Below are positions 5,818 to 12,727 of a stretch of DNA of 12,727 bases, in pieces; the first letter of the stretch is position 1, and the number at the start of each line of letters is the position of its first letter. The notes under the pieces were generated by a model, which ran no database searches, was not told where the DNA came from, and was given only the letters and a program-made list of their open reading frames with translations. The stretch covers positions 1 to 12,727 of the forward strand of contig CANQVY010000025.1 in NCBI GenBank assembly GCA_947627405.1. The letters run 5' to 3'. The position numbers and the translations under genes were made by a program. This DNA is from an uncultured Bacilli bacterium (GTDB lineage Bacteria; Bacillota_I; Bacilli_A; RF39; UBA660).

Positions 5818-8800
5818 CTGATTGCAATATTTTTATTATATGTTCTTTACCTTTATGAATAAATACTCCCATATTGGAATCACTTGGTAAATTTCTTGCC
5901 GTTAATAATTTATTCGTTTTTATGAGCGGCTGAATATCAAAACCTGCTCCAATCCATAGACCCTCTTTATCTCCAACTTTATTTTTATACCAACTTGTAA
6001 CTGATGCGTCCTTTAAACCATCTACTTCATCCACTAATATAAAATAAATTTTATATTTTTCTGTAATTTTATCAAGTGCTTGACTAAACAAATTTAATGT
6101 TTCTTGAGTTAACACTTTAACCAAACTTGCAAGACCATTAATTATAAATACTGATGTTGGAATTTTTTCAAACCTTGATAAATCCTTTGTTTGTTCATAA
6201 ATTTTATTTCTATTTAAGATTTCATTACTGATAGCTTTTATGATTTTTTCAAAATCTTTATTCACTACAAAACAATTTCCAGATGTATTAATCCTTAGAT
6301 TATCCTCTAAATCTAATACCGAAATTACATTGTTATTTATTTGTTTTAACACATTCACATATTCTTCTATAAATGGTACCATTATTTGTAGTTCCTCCGC
6401 AGAAATTATGGATATTGGTTTTTCTATTAAGCTATCCGTAAATATTTTTAAATTTTCCTTTATTACACCTATTGGTACATTTTCTAAAGTAGATATCTCA
6501 CTACCTACAAAATCAACATTTACATAATCGGGTAAAAATGGAGTTTTTCTAGCTTTCGCTTTGTTTGTCTGTTGTAACTTTATGTTAAACTCTTCTATAT
6601 ATTCAAATATATCCTCTCTATTACTACATAATGCTGTTTGAAATTCCATAATTTCATCTATATTAACTAACCCTCTTCCAGGTGTTGCCTCTGGATATAA
6701 TCCTTTTGTTCTTCCTACAATACTAGAATAATCGCTTGCATCATTCAATTGCAATGCATACATAAGTTTAAAATTTTGTCTTAAAGTGTACCTTATAGCT
6801 CCTACTTCTGATGCTGTCAAAATAACAAAAATACCATATTTATGACAATCTCTTGTAATGGATACCAAATCCATCGATAAATCTATAGTTTCTGCTAAAG
6901 CGCTATAGTTGTTAATTGCTAAAATAATATTTGGTAATTTATTTCCACTTTTTTCTATATATTTTTCATAGGAACCACCATAATCTGAAAATAATCTTTT
7001 CCTTGTTTCTAATTCTTCTTTAATCATTTTCATTAAATTTAAAACTTTATCCGGATCAACTTGCGTTAATACATCTCCAACATGTGGAGCTTTTTCTAAA
7101 TATTTCAAAGTCCCGGATCCTAAATCGATGATATATATATTTGCTTCCTCTGATGTGTGATGTCTCATTATTGAATCAAATAATGTATGTAGAAGTGTTG
7201 TTTTTCCTGACCCGACAGATCCATAGATAATGCTATTGCCATGTTTAGATAGAGGCATTGTCAAAAGGGCTTGCTTTTGCGAAGATGGTTGATCATATTC
7301 TCCAATTATTGGATTTAGTTTATATTCCGACTCTTGATATTGATACTTTTTTTCTAAATTGTCAACATATATTTTATTTGGTAAAGGATCTAACCATAAT
7401 CGTGGAGAATGAATATTTTCTTCTTTTGAAATATCAGATAAGTGTTTTACAATAGCTACAACCTGTTGTTCTTTCCTTTTTCCATCATTTTTTTTCTCCG
7501 TTTTCTGATTTCTGATGATCCCTCCTAGGTTATTGATAATGGAAATTCCTTCATTTTTTAAATCTTTAGCGGAAAGAACTGTATCATATGGGGCTCCTGC
7601 CCATGCCGATTGTCCAAGTTCAAATAATTCATTATACCCTACTTGCAAATAAAATCTACCTGTTTGTGTAATTTCTGCGGCTTCGGGTCTTTTTAACATT
7701 TCGTTAGAATCTGCTGCTGTTTGTACTTTTAAACATATTCTAAATCTTGAATTTGACCATATTTGATCGTTAACAACTCCACTTGGTTTTTGTGTTGCGA
7801 GTATTAAATGAACACCTAGTGATCGACCAATGCGGGCTGTTGAAATAAGTTCATCCATAAATTCAGGTTGTTGAGATTTTAATTCTGCAAATTCATCTGA
7901 AATAATGAATAGGTGTGGTATCGGTTCATTTACAACCCCTTCACGACGTAATTGTTGATATTTATAAATATCGATCGTTCCTTCTCCTGATTTGTTTCTT
8001 GCTTCATTAAAAATTGCTTGTCTTCTTTTAAGTTCACTCTCTATAGATACTAAACTTCTTTTAATTTGATTTCCTGAAAGGTTTGTAATTGTTCCTGAGA
8101 TATGTGGAAGTTTTATACCAGTTTCAGGATTTTCAAAAGCTCCTGTTAATCCTCCACCTTTATAATCAATCAGTATAAAAGATACTTCATCCGGATGATA
8201 ATTAAGTGCTAGAGATAAGATATAAGTAATAATAAGTTCAGATTTACCGGATCCTGTCATACCTGCAATAAGTCCATGGGGTCCATGGAATTTTTCATGT
8301 AAATCTAAATAAAAAGTATCTCCTAATGTATTTAGCCCTATAGGGGCACGTAATGAATTTATCGGATCACTACTTTCCCATCGATTTAGAATGTTTAAAT
8401 GTTCTATTTTATCTACACCATACATTTCTAGGAAAGTTAACATATCTGGCAAAACATACTTTTTTTCATTTATATCTAAATTGACATTGGATAATTTAAT
8501 AGCAAGATCTGTTAAATCATCGCATTCCCTGCAATCAGAAACAAAACTTAATACATCCCCTGAAATATCATTTTTATTATAAATTTTTGTTTCCTTGGAA
8601 CTAATGTCAATTACAGATGTACATTCTTTTGGCAGGTTTGTTATTTTATCAAATAAAGTAATAATACTAAATCCAATATTCTCTTGATTTTTAAATATAG
8701 CTTGTAAAAAATCACATTGAGAAAATAGTTCTCTATCAGTTACAACAATAACAAAATAAGGACTCATTGCAGCTTTTTTGTCAATTAAGTGATCTATAAT

Positions 8801-10366
8801 TGGTTCAAAAATTGAAGATAGCATTTTTACATCATTTGTATTTGTTGCCAAATATCGTGTTGTTTTTGTATTATCCCAAAGATGTGGTAACCATTTTACA
8901 AATTCCCATTCCTTAAAATCATCCTGACTACCTATGTACATAATTTTTACTTCATCATAACTATGAAGGGTGGCTAGTTGTAAAATCAATCGTTTTGTAA
9001 AATTTACAGTTAGTTTTCGATTACCAATAATTCCTGTAAAAAAATTATCTATTAATGAATATGTAATAGGTACAGACATTAAGGTATGTGGCATTTCTTT
9101 TAGTTTATACATCATTTCCTGAAGATTATCTTCTTCTAATTGAAATCCTCTATTTGCAGCTTTTATTTCTGCATTCATAGGAAGATTCCCTATGCCTATA
9201 TTTAAAGTTAAAAAATCATTTTGTCCACTCATTCTTTCAAATAAGGTTGGACTTATAGATAAAATGCGGTTTACACATTCCTCATATGTTATATTATTCT
9301 CCATTAATATTTGCGTTTGCATTTTAACAATATTATTAATTTCTATTTCTTTATCATGAATATATTTTGCGTATTTTACTTGCCTTTGTTGTTCACTTTT
9401 TTTTGCCTTTCTACGCATGTAAGTTCTAAGTAACAATGGCCACAATAATGTTCCCATTAATGAAACAACAGCGATTATCATTGTTGGTACAACAGAACTA
9501 AATTTTTTCCCTTGTACCATCAAGTTATTTATACTTATAATACTGCTCATCGTTGTAGATAAGGCCATTGTTAATGTAGGCCCATATTGTAATAAGGCTG
9601 GGGTTGATTCTCTATCTTGCTTTCCTGGTGGAGAATCTATATTAATCTCTTCGGTTACAACTTCTCTTTTAAATCTTGGAGAACGATAGAAATATTCAAT
9701 ATCTTCATCATCCTCTTCTATTTCTCTTTCTTTAAACTCTTGTTTTTTCATAGAAAGCAACAGATCATTTTTATATTTAACTTTATTACTTGGATTATTC
9801 ATTGCAATAAAATTGCTACCTATAATTAATTTAAAACCCATAACATATATAACATCACCTGGTTTTAAAACTTCATTTTTAATTCTTTTTTCATTTACAT
9901 AAGTCCCATTTGAACTATTATTATCAATAATTGTAAAATGCCCATTTTGATAGTTTATTGTAAAATGGTGCGATGATACAAAATCATTGTTATAACAAAT
10001 TGTATTATTATCTTCTCTTCCAAACGTAATCTGTCCATCGTGCGCAATTACATACTTTTTAAATTTTAATAAATTATAATCAATCGCATAGGAATATAAG
10101 TAAGCATGGTCTGCCTCTCCTTTAATCGATATAACATTTAAAGAATCTTCTTCAATTAATTTTTCCTTTATAGGCATATTAGAATCGTCCAGTAACTGTA
10201 CTTTTTTATTGGACTTTGCTACCCAACAGTTATCTTCTCCTTCTATACTTAAAAGATCCCTTTGTGTATTATTTAAATCTATATCTCTTACATAGAATTG
10301 TCCCATAACTTTTTGTGGTAAATAAATATCATAAATTCTATCCTTTTTTATTAATGTGACAATCAT
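5810..10366 (-). CDS. essC: EssC, FtsK/SpoIIIE-type ATPase motor of the type VII secretion system
   Basis: This is a 1518-aa membrane ATPase, the usual full length for EssC. Residues 1-95 form a divergent FHA-like domain. Residues 105-190 form a canonical FHA domain with G116-R117, S131, H134 and N153-G154. Two membrane helices follow at about 257-281 and 290-316, then a basic stretch. Residues 340-640 form a linker or degenerate ATPase-like part. ATPase D1 has Walker A GMTGSGKSE (702-710) and Walker B with D824-E825. ATPase D2 has Walker A GSVGSGKTT (1049-1057), but the Walker B acidic pair is replaced by N1152-N1153. A third, C-terminal ATPase-like domain (about 1300-1518) has no Walker A. 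EssC drives export of WXG100 proteins and toxins; D2 and D3 normally serve mostly in substrate recognition. It is transcribed alone between its own promoter and terminator. ATG 10366 has AGAGGT upstream. Confidence 0.97.
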   Translation of the reverse strand: MIVTLIKKDRIYDIYLPQKVMGQFYVRDIDLNNTQRDLLSIEGEDNCWVAKSNKKVQLLDDSNMPIKEKLIEEDSLNVISIKGEADHAYLYSYAIDYNLLKFKKYVIAHDGQITFGREDNNTICYNNDFVSSHHFTINYQNGHFTIIDNNSSNGTYVNEKRIKNEVLKPGDVIYVMGFKLIIGSNFIAMNNPSNKVKYKNDLLLSMKKQEFKEREIEEDDEDIEYFYRSPRFKREVVTEEINIDSPPGKQDRESTPALLQYGPTLTMALSTTMSSIISINNLMVQGKKFSSVVPTMIIAVVSLMGTLLWPLLLRTYMRRKAKKSEQQRQVKYAKYIHDKEIEINNIVKMQTQILMENNITYEECVNRILSISPTLFERMSGQNDFLTLNIGIGNLPMNAEIKAANRGFQLEEDNLQEMMYKLKEMPHTLMSVPITYSLIDNFFTGIIGNRKLTVNFTKRLILQLATLHSYDEVKIMYIGSQDDFKEWEFVKWLPHLWDNTKTTRYLATNTNDVKMLSSIFEPIIDHLIDKKAAMSPYFVIVVTDRELFSQCDFLQAIFKNQENIGFSIITLFDKITNLPKECTSVIDISSKETKIYNKNDISGDVLSFVSDCRECDDLTDLAIKLSNVNLDINEKKYVLPDMLTFLEMYGVDKIEHLNILNRWESSDPINSLRAPIGLNTLGDTFYLDLHEKFHGPHGLIAGMTGSGKSELIITYILSLALNYHPDEVSFILIDYKGGGLTGAFENPETGIKLPHISGTITNLSGNQIKRSLVSIESELKRRQAIFNEARNKSGEGTIDIYKYQQLRREGVVNEPIPHLFIISDEFAELKSQQPEFMDELISTARIGRSLGVHLILATQKPSGVVNDQIWSNSRFRICLKVQTAADSNEMLKRPEAAEITQTGRFYLQVGYNELFELGQSAWAGAPYDTVLSAKDLKNEGISIINNLGGIIRNQKTEKKNDGKRKEQQVVAIVKHLSDISKEENIHSPRLWLDPLPNKIYVDNLEKKYQYQESEYKLNPIIGEYDQPSSQKQALLTMPLSKHGNSIIYGSVGSGKTTLLHTLFDSIMRHHTSEEANIYIIDLGSGTLKYLEKAPHVGDVLTQVDPDKVLNLMKMIKEELETRKRLFSDYGGSYEKYIEKSGNKLPNIILAINNYSALAETIDLSMDLVSITRDCHKYGIFVILTASEVGAIRYTLRQNFKLMYALQLNDASDYSSIVGRTKGLYPEATPGRGLVNIDEIMEFQTALCSNREDIFEYIEEFNIKLQQTNKAKARKTPFLPDYVNVDFVGSEISTLENVPIGVIKENLKIFTDSLIEKPISIISAEELQIMVPFIEEYVNVLKQINNNVISVLDLEDNLRINTSGNCFVVNKDFEKIIKAISNEILNRNKIYEQTKDLSRFEKIPTSVFIINGLASLVKVLTQETLNLFSQALDKITEKYKIYFILVDEVDGLKDASVTSWYKNKVGDKEGLWIGAGFDIQPLIKTNKLLTARNLPSDSNMGVFIHKGKEHIIKILQSEK

Positions 10367-10405
10367 TTTTATTACCTCTTATATTCTTTTCTTATTCTAT
10401 ATTTG

Positions 10406-10434
10406 ATTATAACAACAAGCTTTTTTTCTGTCAA
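10406..10434 (-). promoter_or_regulatory. Consensus sigma-A promoter of essC
   Basis: TTGACA (10434-10429), a 17-bp spacer and TATAAT (10411-10406) match the vegetative consensus perfectly. Transcription should begin near 10399, giving a leader of about 33 nt. This suggests constitutive, strong transcription of the motor gene, unlike the substrate operon. Confidence 0.85.
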
Positions 10435-10440
10435 TTAGCC

Positions 10441-10467
10441 AAAGAAAAAATATGCATTATGCATATT
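10441..10467 (-). terminator. Hairpin terminator after the 154-aa gene
   Basis: The minus strand carries AATATGCA/TGCATATT arms (10467-10460 and 10456-10449) around a 3-nt loop, then TTTTCTTT. The hairpin overlaps the TAA stop of the gene, as does the essC terminator. The stem has only two G-C pairs, so termination may be partial. Confidence 0.55.
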
Positions 10468-10930
10468 ATTTTTTTCGAACATTTTCTTGTAATGTTAATC
10501 GATAATTTCTATAATCCTTTGCAATTTCTAAAATATAATTTTTTACTTTATCATTGCAAATATTTTCTTTTTTATGACATCGTTTATAGCTAAATATATT
10601 ATTGGCATATTCCCTTGGGATAGACTCGTTATAAAAATATAACATATTCAACTTTGTCTGTTTAGCATCTCCTGATATAGTCGTATTTCTAGCCATTTTT
10701 ATTAAACAAAAATCATAGACGTCTACATCATAAATACCAATACTATATATCTCATTAATTAAAATTGCCAAGCGTACAAGTACTCTTGATTGATATTCTT
10801 CTCTTTTTTTATCTTTTAAAAAGAAAAATCGATTCTGTAAATACATCTGTGCAAGTGCATTTTCGGGTTTACTATCAAAATACTGTTTTAATTGTTTTGT
10901 TCTTTCAAGCGATAAATTCTCTATATTCAT
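10466..10930 (-). CDS. Unrecognised 154-aa protein in the T7SS locus
   Basis: I do not recognise this family. The product is soluble, without signal peptide or membrane segment, rich in Lys, Tyr and Asn, and mostly helical in appearance. Notable parts are a charged N-terminal helix, an Ile/Tyr-rich stretch at residues 56-78 (ILINEIYSIGIYDVDVYD), and CHKKENIC near residue 120, with two Cys spaced as in small metal-binding or redox sites but with no further ligands evident. The end is basic. ATG 10930 has a good AGAGGTGG site and lies 10 nt after the stop of the second YukD gene, so the two are cotranscribed. The position between the YukD copy and essC suggests a role tied to the secretion machine, but no function can be assigned. 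It is not EssA, EssB or EsaA, which all have membrane helices. Confidence 0.75.
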   Translation of the reverse strand: MNIENLSLERTKQLKQYFDSKPENALAQMYLQNRFFFLKDKKREEYQSRVLVRLAILINEIYSIGIYDVDVYDFCLIKMARNTTISGDAKQTKLNMLYFYNESIPREYANNIFSYKRCHKKENICNDKVKNYILEIAKDYRNYRLTLQENVRKK

Positions 10931-10940
10931 TTTCCACCTC

Positions 10941-11195
10941 TTAAACCAATGTTAATTTTAACCCATTTAACAGGCTTAATCTTTCAATCGTTAGATTTGT
11001 ATCTTCAATATTACGATTTTCTTTATCATATATTACATGATTTTTTGTTTCCTTATAAATCCCATTCGATTGATTACTGATCGATTTTGAAATAATATTG
11101 GATATTTCATGAATGGTTTTATTCGTCGGAACAAAAACATCATATGTTCTATTTAATTCTTTTACGTAAACCTCTACCAAAATGTTAATTGCCAT
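10941..11195 (-). CDS. yukD: YukD/EsaB-like ubiquitin-fold protein, second copy
   Basis: From ATG 11195 the product is 84 aa, exactly the length of the other YukD copy in the window, with matching layout: ILVEVYV strand, YDVFVP strand, helix KTIHEISNIISKSIS, and terminal LKLTLV. A longer frame opens at TTG 11258, but that codon lies inside the -35 box of the promoter, so it cannot be used. ATG 11201, two codons upstream of 11195, is a possible alternative; AAAGTGAT fits 11195 better. YukD-type proteins are cytosolic partners of the EssC machine. This copy is expressed with the 154-aa gene from a near-consensus promoter, separate from the WXG100 operon that carries the other copy. The middle of the protein (residues 50-64) is more charged than in the other copy, so the partners may differ. 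Confidence 0.82.
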   Translation of the reverse strand: MAINILVEVYVKELNRTYDVFVPTNKTIHEISNIISKSISNQSNGIYKETKNHVIYDKENRNIEDTNLTIERLSLLNGLKLTLV

Positions 11196-11229
11196 ATACA
11201 TATCACTTTCTTTCATTTCTGTCTGTTTT

Positions 11230-11258
11230 AGTATAACAATACGCAAAAAAAGTGTCAA
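11230..11258 (-). promoter_or_regulatory. Sigma-A promoter of the yukD / 154-aa unit
   Basis: TTGACA (11258-11253), a 17-bp spacer and TATACT (11235-11230) form a near-perfect vegetative promoter. The predicted start is near 11223, giving a leader of about 28 nt before ATG 11195. No convincing terminator separates it from the kinase gene, so read-through from the kinase is possible. Confidence 0.8.
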
Positions 11259-11306
11259 TAATATTGAAAATTTTTTCAGACTATACTGTCAAATTTTGTT
11301 TTTCCT

Positions 11307-12065
11307 TTATAAAATAGGATCTTTGTAATTTACTAAATCAAATTTTACTTCGTTAAATGTTTGATATCTATCTTCTGGATTTTTCTTTGTACATTTTATA
11401 ATAATTCTTTCTAGCTCATCGGATAATTCTTTATACCAATATCGAATGGGATAGATTTTATATGGTTTATTACATGGTGATTTGTTGGTTAATAAATAAT
11501 ACAAAGTGATGCCAAATGTATAAATATCTGTTTTTTCGTCAGTTTGAGCTTTTTTATCATATTGTTCTGGTGCAGCATAACCAATGGTCCCAAGCCTGAT
11601 TGTATCGTGATTTTTGCTTTTATTGTATTCTCTTATTGTTCCAAAATCAATTAAATAAATTTTATTGTTTTTATCCAACATAATATTTCCCGGTTTTAAA
11701 TCTCGATAAATAATTTTAGGATTTTGAGAATGTAAATAAAGAAAAACATCACAAAGTTGTAAAGCCCAATTCACAACATCTTCTTCTTTTTGTCTTCCCT
11801 CTTTATCTAGTTTTTCTTTTAAAGAAATTCCCTCTATAAAATCTAATACTTCATAATAAATTCCTTGATCTATAAAATGTTTAATGACTTTAGGAAGAGC
11901 TGGATGATCTAATTTTTTATATATTTCTAATACTTTTTTGGAATCATAATCCGCTAATTTTTTCTTTATAATAAATTTTTTACCTGTTTCTTTATTTTTT
12001 CCCACATAGACCATAGACATTTCGGTATTACTAATTTTATCTAATATTTCTATTTTATTCTCCAT
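11307..12065 (-). CDS. Soluble Ser/Thr protein kinase linked to the T7SS locus
   Basis: From ATG 12065 the product is 252 aa and consists of a Hanks-type kinase domain only, without membrane helix or PASTA repeats. Visible motifs are the likely ATP-site Lys K34 in FIIKKK, E47 in the alpha-C helix, YRDLKPGN at 120-127 (Tyr in place of the usual His, catalytic D122 and N127 kept), DFG at 140-142, APE at 165-167, D180 in TDIYTFG, and R233 near the end. The Gly-rich loop is degenerate (SNTEMS in place of GxGxxG). The catalytic residues argue for an active enzyme. An upstream ATG at 12089 lies inside the -10 box and is rejected; 12065 follows GGTGATATA. Because EssC nearby has an intact FHA domain, phospho-control of secretion is a reasonable inference; the actual substrate is unknown. 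Confidence 0.85.
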   Translation of the reverse strand: MENKIEILDKISNTEMSMVYVGKNKETGKKFIIKKKLADYDSKKVLEIYKKLDHPALPKVIKHFIDQGIYYEVLDFIEGISLKEKLDKEGRQKEEDVVNWALQLCDVFLYLHSQNPKIIYRDLKPGNIMLDKNNKIYLIDFGTIREYNKSKNHDTIRLGTIGYAAPEQYDKKAQTDEKTDIYTFGITLYYLLTNKSPCNKPYKIYPIRYWYKELSDELERIIIKCTKKNPEDRYQTFNEVKFDLVNYKDPIL

Positions 12066-12084
12066 TATATCACCATATATTTTT

Positions 12085-12093
12085 ATCATAGCA
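12085..12093 (-). promoter_or_regulatory. Extended -10 promoter of the kinase gene
   Basis: The minus strand reads TGC followed by TATGAT (12090-12085), an extended -10 element. The -35 region 17 bp upstream falls in the T-run of the aspS terminator and is poor. The spacing to ATG 12065 leaves a leader of about 12 nt. Confidence 0.5.
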
Positions 12094-12106
12094 TATTTAC
12101 ATTATG

Positions 12107-12136
12107 AAAAAAACAGATTGTTGTAAATCTGTTTTT
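12107..12136 (-). terminator. Rho-independent terminator of aspS
   Basis: On the minus strand AAACAGATT (12134-12126), a 6-nt loop and AATCTGTTT (12119-12111) form a perfect 9-bp stem, extendable with A/T pairs, followed by T residues. It lies 15 nt past the aspS stop and separates the housekeeping gene from the secretion locus. Confidence 0.88.
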
Positions 12137-12148
12137 CTGTACTGTCAT

Positions 12149-12727
12149 TTATTGTCTAATTTTAATGTGTAATTCTCTTAGTTGTTGCTCCGTTGGATCA
12201 ACTGGAGATCCCATTAATTGATCCATTCCACTTACACTTGGCGGAAAAGCTTGCACTTCTCTTAGGTTTGGTTCATCTTTGAGTAACATAATCATTCGAT
12301 CAATTCCAGGAGCCATTCCTGCATGAGGAGGAGCTCCATATTTAAAGGCTGTATATAAAGATTTAAATCGATTTTTTACTTCTTCTTCATCATATCCCGC
12401 TATAGAAAAAGCTTTTTTCATAATTTCTAGATCATGGTTTCTTACAGCCCCACTGGCCATTTCATTTCCATTACATACGAAATCAAATTGATAAGCAAGT
12501 ATCTCTTCTGTTTTTTGTTTTTCCAAAGCTTCCATTCCACCTTGTGGCATACTAAATGGATTATGACCAAAATCAAATTTTTTCTCTTCTTCATTGTATT
12601 CAAACATTGGAAAATTATTTATAATACAAAATTCAAATTTATTTGGATCTAATAGCTCTAATCTTCTACCTAATTCGCTTCGAATCATTCCTGCTTGTTT
12701 TGCGGCCATGTTTTCCTCTTTATCTGC
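12149..12727 (-). CDS. aspS: Aspartyl-tRNA synthetase, C-terminal part (5' end outside window)
   Basis: The frame is open to the right edge; the window holds the last 192 residues of a protein usually near 590 aa. AspRS is the class II enzyme that charges tRNA(Asp) with aspartate. The fragment begins with [13 protein letters not shown], the usual 'ADK' region ahead of the final catalytic part. It then shows [19 protein letters not shown], and class II motif 3 in [19 protein letters not shown], where the Arg contacts ATP. It ends RELHIKIRQ. The [11 protein letters not shown] form differs from the ELGGGSIRIH form of the E. coli and Bacillus enzymes and resembles the form seen in alphaproteobacterial and some clostridial AspRS. 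An internal ATG at 12709 is not the start. It is a housekeeping neighbour, not part of the secretion system. Confidence 0.95.
   Translation of the reverse strand, partial: ADKEENMAAKQAGMIRSELGRRLELLDPNKFEFCIINNFPMFEYNEEEKKFDFGHNPFSMPQGGMEALEKQKTEEILAYQFDFVCNGNEMASGAVRNHDLEIMKKAFSIAGYDEEEVKNRFKSLYTAFKYGAPPHAGMAPGIDRMIMLLKDEPNLREVQAFPPSVSGMDQLMGSPVDPTEQQLRELHIKIRQ

Noticed and set aside
11196..11258. TTG start at 11258 giving a 105-aa YukD protein
   Set aside because: The codon sits in the -35 box, and the extra residues do not match the other 84-aa copy.
11265..11285. TGAAAA/TTTTCA inverted repeat after the kinase gene as a terminator
   Set aside because: The stem has one G-C pair and there is no T-run directly after it.
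12066..12089. Upstream ATG at 12089 as the kinase start
   Set aside because: The ATG is part of the TATGAT -10 element and would lie upstream of the transcription start; 12065 has a good SD and gives a normal kinase N-terminus.
1..12727. CRISPR arrays, tRNA or rRNA genes, insertion sequences, attachment sites
   Set aside because: I saw no direct-repeat arrays, no tRNA-like cloverleaf regions, no transposase-like frames and no terminal inverted repeats; nearly all of the window is coding.

Overview
The window is AT-rich, Gram-positive-type DNA (Bacillota, or a close relative near the Mollicutes). Supporting signs are strong AGGAGG-like ribosome binding sites, consensus sigma-A promoters, and a type VII secretion (T7SSb/Ess) locus next to aspS. 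Every gene I can support lies on the minus strand, so the locus reads from right to left. The 12 visible stop codons are nine TAA and three TAG, with no TGA. Trp is encoded by TGG wherever I translated, so the standard code applies. Genus cannot be fixed from this window.

Layout in transcription order: (1) the 3' end of aspS (12727-12149) with a clear terminator; (2) a small soluble Ser/Thr protein kinase (12065-11307) with an extended -10 promoter; (3) a two-gene unit of a YukD/EsaB-like ubiquitin-fold protein (11195-10941) and an unrecognised 154-aa protein (10930-10466), with a near-consensus promoter and a hairpin at its end; (4) essC (10366-5810) alone, with a perfect-consensus sigma-A promoter and a terminator overlapping its stop codon; (5) an operon of at least eight genes from 5643 to beyond the left edge. 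That operon holds a second YukD, two WXG100 proteins, an EssB-like DUF6382 protein without membrane segment, a small WXG-type helical protein, a 356-aa helical/Asn-rich protein, a DUF4176 protein, and a large toxin-like protein cut by the window edge. The toxin-like frame is open for 710 codons (2131 to the edge).

How they fit together (inference from family knowledge): EssC is the membrane ATPase motor. The WXG100 proteins are its small secreted substrates. The YukD proteins and the EssB-like protein are cytosolic accessory parts. The small WXG-type protein, the 356-aa protein and the DUF4176 protein are probably targeting factors for the toxin-like protein encoded last. The kinase may regulate the machine through the intact FHA domain at the N-terminus of EssC. 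EsaA, EssA and a membrane-anchored EssB are not seen in the window.

The most unusual DNA feature is a run of eight G in the -35/-10 spacer of the promoter driving the substrate operon. It makes the spacer 19 bp, where the other two clear promoters here have 17. This is a candidate phase-variable switch for T7SS substrates and toxin. No stretch over 300 bases lacks a gene; the longest gap is 5644-5809.
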